From NCBI GenBank assembly GCA_963680875.1, contig OY804589.1:21286413-21350412 (forward strand): a stretch of DNA of 64,000 nucleotides, written 5' to 3'. Source of the stretch: Bathymodiolus brooksi (taxonomy: Eukaryota > Mollusca > Bivalvia > Mytilida > Modiolidae). Within the stretch, counting starts at the first letter, position 1. Every line of letters starts with the position of its first letter. Shown here piece after piece: positions 1-12,243 of the stretch. Position numbers and translations under genes: made by a program. The notes under the pieces are model-generated. The model saw only the letters and a list, made by a program, of their open reading frames with translations. It had not been told where the DNA came from and ran no database searches.

Positions 1-74
1 CAGAGGTATCAACCTAGTGATAGTAACACTGACTACTGGGTAGATGATATCTCCGGAGACTAAAAGTCCACCAG
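1..74. repeat. Representative satellite monomer with dyad symmetries
   Basis: This first monomer is close to consensus and sets the numbering used here. Three symmetric elements are visible in the consensus. First, GAGGTATCA (3-11) is perfectly complementary to TGATACCTC (45-53); inside it ACCTAGTG (12-19) can pair with TACTGGGT (34-41) using three G-T wobbles, leaving a 3-base bulge (42-44) and a 14-base loop (20-33). Second, CTCCGGAG (51-58) is a perfect palindrome. Third, GACTAATAGTC (58-68) has perfect 5-bp arms around one base. The first monomer itself carries TGATATCTC in place of TGATACCTC and CTAAAAG in place of CTAATAG. No run of identical bases longer than three occurs in the consensus. 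Whether the hairpin forms in cells is not shown by the sequence. Confidence 0.9.
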
Positions 75-1551
75 CAGAGGTATCAACCTAGTGATAGTAA
101 CACTGACTGCTGGGTAGATCATACCTCCGGAGACTAATAGTCCACCTGCAGAGGTATCAACCTAGCGATAGTAACGCTTACTACTGGGTAGATGATACCC
201 AGGAGACTAATAGTCCACCTGCAGAGGTATCAACCTAGTGATATTAACACAGACTACTGGGTAGATGATACCTCCGGATACTAAAAGTCCACCAGCAGAG
301 GTATCAACCTAGTGATAGTAACACTGACTACTGGGTAGATGATACCTCCGGAGATTAATAGTCCACTAGCAGAAGTAACATCCTAGTGAGAGTAACACTG
401 ACTACTGGGTAGATGATACCTTGGGCAATTAATAGTCAACCAGCAGAGGTATCAACCTAGTGAGAGTAACACTGACTACTGGGTAGATGATATCTCCGGA
501 GACTAATAGTCCACCAGCAGAGGTATTAACCTAGTGAGAGTAACAGTGGCTACTGGGTTGATGATACCTCCGGAGACTAGTAGTCCACCAGCACAGGTAT
601 CAACCTAGTGATAGTAACACTGGCTACTGGGTAGATGATACCTCCGAAGATTAATAGTCCACTAGCAGAAGTAACAACCTAGTGATAGTAACACTGACTA
701 CTGGTAGATGATACCTTGGGCAATTAATAGTCCACCAGCAGAGGTATCAACCTAGTTAGAGTAACACTGACTACTGGGTAGATGATATCTCCGGAGACTA
801 ATAGTCCAACAGCAGAGGTATCAACCTAGTGAGAGTACCACTGGCTACTGGGTAGATGATACATCCGAAGACTAGTAGTCCACCAGCACAGGTATCAACC
901 TGGTGATAGTAACACTGACTACTGGGTAGATGATACCTTCGGAGACTAAAGGTCCACCAGTAGAGGTATCAACCTAGTGATAGTAACACTGACTACTGGG
1001 AAGATGATACCTCTGGGGATTAATAGTCCACCAGTAGAGGTATCAACCTAGTGATAGTAACACTGACTACTGGGTAGATGATACCTCCGGAGACTAAAAG
1101 TCCACCAGTAGAGGTATCAACCTAGTGATAGAAACACTGACTACTGGGTAGATGATACCTCCGGAGACTAGTAGTCCACCAGCAGAGGTATCAACATAGT
1201 GATAGTAACACTGACTACTGGGTAGATGATTCCTTGGGGAATCAATAGTCCACAAGCAAAGGTATCAACCTAGTGATAGTAACACTGGCTACTGGGTAGA
1301 TGATACCTCCGGAGATTAATAATCCACCTGCAGAGGTATCAACCTAGTGATAGTAACACTGACTACTGGGTAGATGATACCTCCGGAGACTAATAGTCCA
1401 CCAGCAAAGGTATCAACCTAGGGATAGTAACACTGGCTACTTGGTAGATGATACCCCCGGTGATTAATAGTCCACCAACAGAGTTATCAACCTAGTGATA
1501 GTAACACTGACTACTGGGTAGATGATACCTCCGTGACTAATAGTCCACCAG
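1..1551. repeat. Left-end HOR, copy 1 (21 monomers)
   Basis: The monomer order starting at 1 (TGATATCTCC/CTAAAAG, then TGACTGCTGGGTAGATCATACC, then the GCGATAGTAACGCTTAC monomer with the shortened CCCAGGAGAC) is repeated starting at 1,552 and 2,808 and again at 15,001. The copy spans 1,551 bp, 3 bp short of 21 x 74. It ends with a short monomer carrying CCTCCGTGACTAATAG, which lacks three bases of the CCGGAG box. The first 74 bases may continue a unit that begins before the window. Confidence 0.85.
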
Positions 1552-2807
1552 CAGAGGTATCAACCTAGTGATAGTAACACTGACTACTGGGTAGATGATA
1601 TCTCCGGAGACTAAAAGTCCACCAGCAGAGGTATCAACCTAGTGATAGTAACACTGACTGCTGGGTAGATCATACCTCCGGAGACTAATAGTCCACCTGC
1701 AGAGGTATCAACCTAGCGATAGTAACGCTTACTACTGGGTAGATGATACCCAGGAGACTAATAGTCCACCTGCAGAGGTATCAACCTAGTGATATTAACA
1801 CAGACTACTGGGTAGATGATACCTCCGAATACTAAAAGTCCACCAGCAGAGGTATCAACCTAGTGATAGTAACACTGACTACTGGGTAGATGATACCTCC
1901 GGAGATTAATAGTCCACTAGCAGAAGTAACATCCTAGTGAGAGTAACACTGACTACTGGGTAGATGATACCTTGGGCAATTAATAGTCCACCAGCAGAGG
2001 TATCTACCTAGTGAGAGTAACACTGACTACTGGGTAGATGATATCTCCGAAGACTAATAGTCCACCAGCGGAGGTATTAACCTAGTGAGAGTAACAGTGG
2101 CTACTGGGTTGATGATACATCCGGAGACTAGTAGTCCACCAGCACAGGTATCAACCTAGTGATAGTAACACTGGCTACTGGGTAGATGATACCTCCGAAG
2201 ATTAATAGTCCACTAGCAGAAGTAACAACCTAGTGATAGTAACACTGACTACTGGGTAGATGATACCTTGGGCAATTAATAGTCCACCAGCAGAGGTATC
2301 AACCTAGTTAGAGTAACACTGACTACTGGGTAGATGATATCTCCGGAGACTAATAGTCCACCAGCAGAGGTATCAACCTAGTGAGAGTACCACTGGCTAC
2401 TGGGTAGATGATACCTCCGGAGACTAATCGTCCACATGCAGAGGTATCAACCTAGTAATAGTAACACTGACTATTGGGTAGATGATACCTCCGGAGATTA
2501 ATAGTCCACCAGCAGAGATATCAACCTAGTGATGGTAAAACTGACTACTGGGTAGATGATACCTCCGGAGATTAATAATCCACCTGCAGAGGTATCAACC
2601 TAGTGATAGTAACACTGACTACTGGGTAGATGATACCTCCGAAGACTAATAGTCCACCAGCAAAGGTATCAACCTATGGATAGTAACACTGGCTACTTGG
2701 TAGATGATACCCCCGGTGATTAATAGTCCACCAGCAGAGTTATCAACCTAGTGATAGTAACACTGACTACTGGGTAGATGATACCTCCGTGACTAATAGT
2801 CCACCAG
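1552..2807. repeat. Left-end HOR, copy 2 (17 monomers)
   Basis: It repeats the monomer order of 1-860 and ends with the same CCGTGACTAATAG monomer, but at 1,256 bp it is four monomers shorter than copy 1. Private changes (CCTCCGAATAC near 1,825, CCAGCGGAGG near 2,067) are shared with 15,001-15,860, so that later segment descends from this copy and not from copy 1 (offset 13,449 bp). Confidence 0.85.
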
Positions 2808-3299
2808 CAGAGGTATCAACCTAGTGATAGTAACACTGACTACTGGGTAGATGATATCTCCGGAGACTAAAAGTCCACCAGCAGAGGTATCAACCTAGTG
2901 ATAGTAACACTGACTGCTGGGTAGATCATACCTCCGGAGACTAATAGTCCACCTGCAGAGGTATCAACCTAGCGATAGTAACGCTTACTACTGGGTAGAT
3001 GATACCCAGGAGACTAATAGTCCACCTGCAGAGGTATCAACCTAGTGATATTAACACAGACTACTGGGTAGATGATACCTCCGGATACTAAAAGTCCACC
3101 AGCAGAGGTATCAACCTAGTGATAGTAACACTGACTACTGGGTAGATGATACCTCCGGAGATTAATAGTCCACTAGCAGAAGTAACATCCTAGTGAGAGT
3201 AACACTGACTACTGGGTAGATGATACCTTGGGCAATTAATAGTCAACCAGCAGAGGTATCAACCTAGTGAGAGTAACACTGACTACTGGGTAGATGATA
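2808..3299. repeat. Left-end HOR, copy 3, truncated
   Basis: The first monomers repeat the order seen at 1 and 1,552, including the GCGATAGTAACGCTTAC monomer and the GAAGTAACATCC monomer. At about 3,300 the order changes to CTCCGGAGAATAACAG, a variant typical of the 6.3-kb HOR (compare 6,400). The switch keeps the monomer register. Confidence 0.8.
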
Positions 3300-3897
3300 T
3301 CTCCGGAGAATAACAGTCCACCAGCAGAGTTATCAACCTAGTGAGAGTAACAGTGGCTACTGGGTAGAAGATACATCCGGAGACTAGTAGTCAACCAGCA
3401 CAGGTATCAACCTGGTGATAATCACACTGACTACTGGGTAGATGATACCTCCGGAGATTAATAGTCCACCACCAGAGGTATCAACCTAGTGATAGAAACA
3501 CTTACTACTGGGTAGATGATACCTCCGGAGACTAATAGTCCACCAGCAGAGATATCAACCTAGTGATAGTAACACTGGCTACTGGTTAGATGATACCTCC
3601 AGAGATTAATAGTCCACCAGCAGAGGTATCAACCTAATGATAGTACCACTGACTACTGAGTAGATGATACTTCCGGAGATTAATAATCCACCTGCAGAGG
3701 TATCAACCTAGTGATAGTAACACTGACTACAGGGTAGATGATACCTCAGGAGACTAATAGTCCACCAGCAGAGGTATCAACCTAGGGATAGTAACACTGG
3801 CTACTGGGTAGATGATACCCCCGAAGATTAATAGTCCACCAACAGAGTTATCAACCTAGTGATAGTAACACTGACTACTGGGTAGATGATACCTCCG
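3300..3897. repeat. Patch of 6.3-kb-HOR type inside the left-end array
   Basis: The order GAGAATAACAG, GTAGAAGATACATCC, GGTGATAATCACAC, CAGAGATATC, ACTGGTTAGATG, ACTTCCGGAG matches 6,400-6,775 at an offset of 3,099 bp. It then continues as 6,925-7,140 at an offset of 3,247 bp, so two monomers (148 bp) are missing from this patch. It shows that segments of one HOR are found inside another. Confidence 0.75.
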
Positions 3898-3904
3898 AAG
3901 ACTA

Positions 3905-4391
3905 ATAGTCCACTAGCAGAAGTAACAACCTAGTGATAGTAACACTGACTACTGGGTAGATGATACCTTGGGCAATTAATAGTCCACCAGCAGAGGTATC
4001 AACCTAGTTAGAGTAACACTGACTACTGGGTAGATGATATCTCCGGAGACTAATAGTCCACCAGCAGAGGTATCAACCTAGTGAGAGTACCACTGGCTAC
4101 TGGGTAGATGATACCTCCGGAGACTAATCGTCCACATGCAGAGGTATCAACCTAGTAATAGTAACACTGACTATTGGGTAGATGATACCTCCGGAGATTA
4201 ATAGTCCACCAGCAGAGATATCAACCTAGTGATGGTAAAACTGACTACTGGGTAGATGATACCTCCGGAGATTAATAATCCACCTGCAGAGGTATCAACC
4301 TAGTGATAGTAACACTGACTACTGGGTAGATGATACCTCCGAAGACTAATAGTCCACCAGCAAAGGTATCAACCTATGGATAGTAACACTG
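3905..4391. repeat. Short duplication of 2,205-2,691
   Basis: Six to seven monomers match 2,205-2,691 at an offset of 1,700 bp (23 monomers less 2 bp). Shared private variants include GACTAATCGTCCACATGC, GATGGTAAAACTG and the one-base change in AACCTATGGATAG. At about 4,391 the sequence leaves this order. Confidence 0.8.
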
Positions 4392-5810
4392 ACTACTGGG
4401 AAGATGATACCTCCGGACACTTAAAGTCCACCAGTAGAGGTATCAACCTAGTGATAGAAACACTGACTACTGGGTAGATGATACCTCCGGAGACTTAAAG
4501 TCCACCAGTAGAGGTATCAACCTAGTGATAGAAACACTGACTACTGGGTAGATGATACCTCCGGAGACTAGTAGTCCACCAGCAGAGGTATCAACATAGT
4601 GATAGTAACACTGACTACTGGGTAGATGATTCCTTGGGGATTCAATAGTCCACAAGCAAAGGTATCAACCTAGTGATAGTAACACTGGCTACTGGGTAGA
4701 TGATACCTCCGGAGATTAATAGTCCACCAGCAGAGGTATCAACCTAGTGATAGTAACACTGACTACCGGGTAGATGATACCTCCGGAGAATAATAGTCCA
4801 CATGCAGAGGTATCAACATAGTAATAGTAACACTGACTACTGGGTAGATGATACCTCCGGAGATTAATAATCCACCTGCAGAGGTATCAACCTAGTGATA
4901 GTAACACTGACTACTGGGTAGATGATACCTCCGGAGACTAATAGTCCACCAGCAAAGGTATCAACCTAGGGATAGTAACGCTTACTACTGGGTAGATGAT
5001 ACCCAGGAGACTAATAGTCCACCTGCAGAGGTATCAACCTAGTGATATTAACACTGACTACTTGGTAGATGATACCTCGGAGATTAATATTCCACCAACA
5101 GAGGTATCAACCTAGTGATAGTTACACAGACTACTGGGTAGATGATACCTCCGGATACTAAAAGTCCACCAGCAGAGGTATCAACCTAGTGATAGTAACA
5201 CTGACTACTGGGTAGATGATACCGCCGGAGATTAATAGTCCACTAGCAGAAGTAACATCCTAGTGAGAGTAACACTGACTACTGGGTAGATCATACCTTG
5301 GGCAATTAATAGTCCACCAGCAGAGATATTAACCTAATGAGTGTAACAGTGGCTACTGGGTTGATGATACATCCGGAGACTAGTAGTCCACCAGCACAGG
5401 TATCAACATAGTAACACTGACTACTGGGTAGATGATACCTCCGGAGACTAAAGGTCAACCAGTAGAGGTATCAACCTAGTGATAGTAACACTGACTACTG
5501 GGTAGATGATACCTCCGGAGACTAATAGTCCTCCAGCAGAGATATCAACCTAGAGATAGTAACACTGACTACTGGGTAGATGATACCTCCGGAGACTAGT
5601 AGTCCACCAGCAGAGGTATCAACATAGTGATATTAACACTGACTACTAGGTAGATGATACCTTGGGGAATCAATAGTCCAAAAGCAAAGGTATCAACCTA
5701 GTGATAGTAACACTGGCTACTGGGTAGATGATACCTCCAGAGATTAATAGTCCACCAGCAGAGGTATCAACCTAATGATAGTAACACTGACTACTGGGTA
5801 GATGATACCT
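4392..5810. repeat. Mosaic block, duplicated at about 15,993-17,411
   Basis: This stretch leads into HOR copy A and matches the later block at an offset of 11,601 bp. It contains the GACTTAAAG monomer near 4,490, the CCTTGGGGATTCAATAG monomer near 4,632, and a 68-bp monomer near 5,400-5,425 in which AACATAGTAACACTG has lost six bases relative to AACCTAGTGATAGTAACACTG. The same six-base loss occurs near 17,005, confirming descent by duplication. Confidence 0.85.
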
Positions 5811-8800
5811 CCGTAGACTAATAGTCCACCAGCAGAGGTATCAACCTAGTGATAGTAACACTGACTACTGGGTAGATGATACCTCCGGAGACTAAAAGTC
5901 CACCAGCAGAGGTATCAACCTAGTGATAGTAACACTGACTACTGGGTAAATGATACCTCCGGAGACTAATAGTCCACCTGCAGAGGTATCAACCTAGAGA
6001 TAGTAACACAGACTACTGGGTAGATGATACTTCGGAGACTAATAGTCCACCAGCAGAGGTATCAACCCAGTGATAATAACACTGACTACTGGGTAGATGA
6101 TACCTCCGGAGACTAATAGTCCACCAGCAGAGGTATCAATCTAGTGATAATAACACTGACTAATGAGTAGATGATACCTCCGGAGTTTAATAGTACACCA
6201 GCAGAGGTATCAACCTAGTGATAGTAACACTGGCTACTGAGTAGATGATACCTCCGGAGATTAATAGTCCACTAGCAGAAATAACCACCTAGTGATAGTA
6301 ACACTGACTACTGGGTAGATGAAACCTTGGGCAATTAATAGTCCACCAGCAGAGATATCAACCTAGTGAGAGTAACACTGACTACTGGGTAGATGATATC
6401 TCCGGAGAATAACAGTCCACCAGCAGAGGTATCAACCTAGTGAGAGTAACACTGGCTACTGGGTAGAAGATACATCCGGAGACTAGTAGTCAACCAGCAC
6501 AGGTATCAACCTGGTGATAATCACACTGACTACTGGGTAGATGATACCTCCGGAGATTAATAGTCCACCCCCAGAGGTATCAACCTAGTGATAGAAACAC
6601 TGACTACTGGGTAGATGATACCTCCGGAGACTAATAGTCCACCAGCAGAGATATCAACCTAGTGATAGTAACACTGGCTACTGGTTAGATGATACCTCCA
6701 GAGATTAATAGTCCACCAGCAGAGGTATCAACCTAATGATAGTAACACTTACTACTGAGTAGATGATACTTCCGGAGACTAATAGTCCACCAGCAGAGGT
6801 ATCAACCTAGTGATAGTAACACTGATTACTTGGTAGATGATACCTCCGGAGATTAATAGTCCACCAGCAGAGGTATCAACCTAGTGATAGTAACACTGAC
6901 TACTGGGTAGATGATACCTCCGGAGATTAATAATCCACCTGCAGAGGTATCAACCTAGTGATAGTAACACTGACTACTGGGTAGATGATACCTCAGGACA
7001 CTAATAGTCCACCAGCAGAGGTATCAACCTAGGGATAGTAACACTGGCTACTTGGTAGATAATACCCCCGAAGATTAATAGTCCACCAACAGAGTTATCA
7101 ACCTAGTGATAGTAACACTGACTACTGGGTAGATCATACCTCCGGAGACTAATAGTCCACCAGCAGAGGTATCAACCTAGTGATAGTAACACTGACTACT
7201 GGGTAGATGATACCTCCGGAGACTAAAAGTCCACCAGCAGAGGTATCAACCTAGTGATAGTAACACTGACTACTGGGTAGATGATACATCCGGAGACTAA
7301 TAGTCCACCTGCAGAGGTGTCAACCTAGTGATAGTAACACAGACTACTGGGTAGATGATACCCGGGAGACTAATAGTCCACCAGCAGAGGTATCAACCTA
7401 GTGATAATAACATTGACTACTGGGTAGATGATACCTCCGGAGACTAATAGTCCACCAGCAGAGGTATCAATCTAGTGATAGTAACACTGACTAATGAGTA
7501 GATGATACCTCCGGAGACTAATAGTCCACCAGCAGAGGTATCAACCTAGTGATAGTAACACTGGCTACTGGGTAGATGATACCTCCGGAGATTAATAGTC
7601 CACTAGCAGAAATAACAACCTAGTCATAGTAACACTCGCTACTGGGTAGATGATACCTTGGGCAATTAATAGTCCACCAGCAGAGGTATCAACCTAGTGA
7701 GAGTAACACTGACTGCTGGGTAAATGATGTCTACGGAGACTAATAGTCCTCCAGCAGAGGTATCAACCTAGTGAGAGTACCACTGGCTACTGGGTAGATG
7801 ATACATCCGAAAACTAGTAGTCCACCAGCACAGGTATCAACCTGGTGATAGTAACACTGACTACTGGGTAGATGATACCTCCGGAGACTAAAGGTCCACC
7901 AGTAGAGGTATCAACCTAGTGATAGTAACACTGACTACTGGGTAGATGATACCTTTGGAAATTAATAGTCCACCAGCAGAGGTATCAACCTAGATAGAGT
8001 AACACTGACTACTGGGTAGATGATATCTCCGGAGACTAATAGTCCACCAGCAGAGGTATCAACCTAGTGAGAGTACCACTGGCTACTGGGTAGATGATAC
8101 ATCCGAAGACTAGTAGTCCACCAGCACAGGTATCAACCTGGTGATAGTAACACTGACTACTGGGTAGATTATACCTCCGGAGACTAAAGGTCCACCAGTA
8201 GAGGTATCAACCTAGTTTTAGTAACACTGACTACTGGGTAAATGATACCTCCGGAGACTAAAAGTCCACCAGTAGAGGTATCAACCTAGTGATAGAAACA
8301 CTGACTACTGGGTAGATGATACCTACGGAGACTAGTAGTCCACCAGCAGAGGTATCAACATAGTGATAGTAACACTGACTACTGGGTAGATGATTCCTTG
8401 GGGAATCAATAGTCCACAAGCAAAGGTATCAACCTAGTGATAGTAACACTGGCTACTGGGTAGATGATACCTCCAGAGATTAATAGTCCACCAGCAGGGG
8501 TATCAACCTAGTGATAGTAACACTGACTACCGGGTAGATGATACCTCCGGAGACTAATAGTCCACATGCAGAGGTATGAACCTAGTAATAGTAACACTGA
8601 CTACTGGGTAGATGATACCTCCGGAGATTAATAGTCCACCAGCAGAGATATCAACCTAGTGATGGTAAAACTGACTACTGGGTAGATGATACCTCCGGAG
8701 ATTAATAATCCACCTGCAGAGGTATCAACCTAGTGATAGTAACACTGACTACTGGGTAGATGATACTTCCGGAGATTAATAGTCCACCAGCAAAGGTATC

Positions 8801-11800
8801 AACCTAGGGATAGTAACACTGGCTACTTGGTAGATGATACCCCCGGTGATTAATAGTCCACCAACAGAGTTATCAACCTAGTGATAGTAACACTGACTAC
8901 TGGGTAGATGATACCTCCGGTGACTAATAGTCCACCAGCAGAGGTATCAACCTAGTGATAGTAACACTGACTACTGGGTAGATGATATCTCCGGAGACTA
9001 AAAGTCCATCAGCAGAGGTATCAACCTAGTGATAGTAACACTGACTGCTGGGTAGATCATACCTCCGGAGACTAATAGTCCACCTGCAGAGGTATCAACC
9101 TAGCGATACTAACGCTTACTACTGGGTAGATGATACCCAGCAGACTAATAGTCCACCTGCAGAGGTATCAACCTAGTGATAGTAACACTGACTACTGGGT
9201 AGATGATACCTCGGAGACTAATATTCCACTAACAGAGGTATCAACCTAGTGATAGTTACACAGACTACTGGGTAGATGATACCTCCGGAGATTAATAGTC
9301 CACTAGCAGAAGTAACATCCTAGTGAGAGTAACACTGACTACTGGGTAGATGATACCTTGGGCAATTAATAGTCCACCAGCAGAGGTATCTACCTAGTGA
9401 GAGTAACACTGACAACTGGGTAGATGATACCTCCGGAGATTAATAGTCCACTAGCAGAAGTAACATCCTAGTGAGAGTAACACTGACTACTGGGTAGATG
9501 ATACCTTGGGCAATTAATAGTCCACCAGCAGAGGTATCTACCTAGTGAGAGTAACACTGACTACTGGGTAGATGATATCTCCGGAGACTAATAGTCCACC
9601 AGCAGAGGTATCAACCTAGTGAGAGTAAAAGTGGCTACTGGGTTGATGATACATCCGGAGACTAAAGGTCCACCAGTAGAGGTATCAACCTAGTGATAGT
9701 AACACTGCCTACTGGGTATATGATACCTCCGGAGACTAATAGTCCACCAGCAGAGATATCAACCTAGAGATAGTAACACTGACTACTGGGTAGATGATAC
9801 CTCTGGAGATTAATAGTCCACCCGCAGAGGTATCAACCTAGTGATAGTAACACTGACTACTGGGTAGATGATACCTCCGGAGACTATATGTCCACCAGTA
9901 GAGGTATCAACCTAGTGATAGAAACACTGACTACTGGGTAGATGATACCTCCGGAGACTAGTAGTCCACCAGCAGAGGTATCAACATAGTGATAGTAACA
10001 CTGGATACTGGGTAGATGATACCTCCGGAGATTAATAGTCCACTAGCAGAAATAACAACCTAGTCATAGTAACACTCACTACTGGGTAGATGATACCTTG
10101 GGGAATCAATAGTCCACAAGCAAAGGTATCAACCTAGTGATAGTAACACTGGCTACTGGGTAGATGATACCTCCAGAGATTAATAGTCCACCAGCAGAGG
10201 TATCAACCTAATGATAGTAACACTGACTACTGGGTAGATGATACCTCCGGAGACTAATAGTCCACCAGCAGAAGTATCAACCTAGTGATAGTAACACTGA
10301 CTACTGGGTAGATGATACCTCCGGAGACTAAAAGTCCACCAGCAGAGGTATCAACCTAGTGATAGTAACACAGACTACTGGGTAGATGATACTTCGGAGA
10401 ATAATAGTCCACCAGCAGAGGTATCAACCCAGTGATAATAACACTGACTACTGGGTAGATGATACCTCCGGAGACTAATAGTCCACCAGCAGAGGTATCA
10501 ATCTAGTGATAGTAACACTGACTAATGAGTAGATGATACCTCCGGAGACTAATAGTACACCAGCAGGGGTATCAACCTAGTGATAGCAACACTGGCTAAT
10601 GGGTAGATGATACCTCCGGAGATTAATAGTCCACTAACAGAAATAACAACCTAGTGATAGTAACACTGACTACTGGGTAGATGATTCCTTGGGCAATTAA
10701 TAGTCCACCAGCAGAGGTATCAACCTAGTGAGAGTAACACTGACTACTGGGTAGATGATATTTCCGGAGAATAACAGTCCACCAGCAGAGGTATCAACCT
10801 AGTGAGAGTAACACTGGCTACTGGGTAGAAGATACATCCGGAGACTAGTAGTCAACCAGCACAGGTATCAACCTGGTGATAATCACACTGACTACTGGGT
10901 AGATGATACCTCCGGAGATTAATAGTCCACCCCCAGAGGTATCAACCTAGTGATAGAAACACTGACTACTGGGTAGATGATACCTCCGGAGACTAATAGT
11001 CCACCAGCAGAGATATCAACCTAGTGATAGTAACACTGGCTACTGGTTAGATGATACCTCCAGAGATTAATAGTCCACCAGCAGAGGTATCAACCTAATG
11101 ATAGTAACACTGACTACTGAGTAGATGATACTTCCGGAGACTAATAGTCCACCAGCAGAGGTATCAACCCTGTGATAGTAACACTGATTACTTGGTAGAT
11201 GATACCTCCGGAGATTAATAGTCCACCAGCAGAGGTATCAACCTAGTGATAGTAACACTGACTACTGGGTAGATGATACCTCCGGAGATTAATAATCCAC
11301 CTGCAGAGGTATCAACCTAGTGATAGTAACACTGACTACTGGGTAGATCATACCTCCAGAGACTAATATTCCACCAGCAGAGGTATCAACCTAGGGATAG
11401 TAACACTGGCTACTGGGTAGATGATACCCCCGGAGACTAATAGTCCACCAGCAGAGGTATCAACCTAGTGATAATAACACTGACTACTGGGTAGATGATA
11501 CCTCCGGAGACTAATAGTCCACCAGCAGAGGTATCAATCTAGTGATAGTAACACTGACTAATGAGTAGATGATACCTCCGGAGACTAATAGTCCACCAGC
11601 AGAGGTATCAACCTAGTGATAGTAACACTGGCTACTGGGTAGATGATACCTCCGGAGATTAATAGTCCACTAGCAGAAATAACAACCTAGTCATAGTAAC
11701 ACTCACTACTGGGTAGATGATACCTTGGGCAATTAATAGTCAACCAGCACAGGTATCAACCTAGTGAGAGTAACACTGGCTACTGGGTAGAAGATACATC

Positions 11801-12243
11801 CGGAGACTAGTAGTTAACCAGCAGAGGTATCAACCTGGTGATAATCACACTGACTACTGGGTAGATGATACCTCCGGAGATTAATAGTCCACCCCCAGAG
11901 GTATCAACCTAGTGATAAAAACACTGACTGCTGGGTAGATGATGTCTCCGGAGAATAATAGTCCACCAGCAGAGGTATCAACCTAGTGAGAGTAACACTG
12001 GCTACTGGGTAGAAGATACATCCGGAGACTAGTAGTTAACCAGCAGAGGTATCAACCTGGTGATAATCACACTGACTACTGGGTAGATGATACCTCCGGA
12101 GATTAATAGTCCACCCCCAGAGGTATCAACCTAGTGATAAAAACACTGACTACTGGGTAGATGATACCTCCGGAGACTAATAGTCCACCAGCAGAGATAT
12201 CAACCTAGTGATAGTAACACTGACTACTGGGTAGATGATACCT
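5811..12243. repeat. 6.3-kb HOR, copy A (with a 148-bp insertion)
   Basis: It begins at the CCGTAGACTAATAG monomer, which recurs at 12,244, 17,412 and 23,697. Its length of 6,433 bp equals the 6,285-bp unit (85 monomers less 5 bp) plus a two-monomer insertion. It matches copy B at a constant offset of 11,601 bp up to about 11,778, and at 11,453 bp beyond the insertion. Reading along, I noticed only scattered single-base differences from B, for example GAATAATAG at about 10,400 against GACTAATAG, and ATCATACC at about 11,347 against ATGATACC. Confidence 0.88.
11779..11926. repeat. Two-monomer (148-bp) insertion in HOR copy A
   Basis: In copy A the sequence after GTGAGAGTAACACTG at 11,778 runs straight into GCTACTGGGTAGAAGATAC, whereas copy B reads ACTGCTGGGTAGATGATGTC there. 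The inserted 148 bp duplicates 12,001-12,148 three monomers downstream. The GATGATGTCTCC monomer, at 11,938 here and 23,391 in B, marks the offset change from 11,601 to 11,453. The exact ends cannot be fixed within shared sequence. Confidence 0.8.

Noticed and set aside
4467..4655. 62-residue minus-strand open reading frame
   Set aside because: It starts at a TTG, not ATG, and lies wholly within satellite monomers. The frame stays open because TTAAAG variants remove the usual stop. The peptide is just the translation of two and a half monomers, with no signal or domain.
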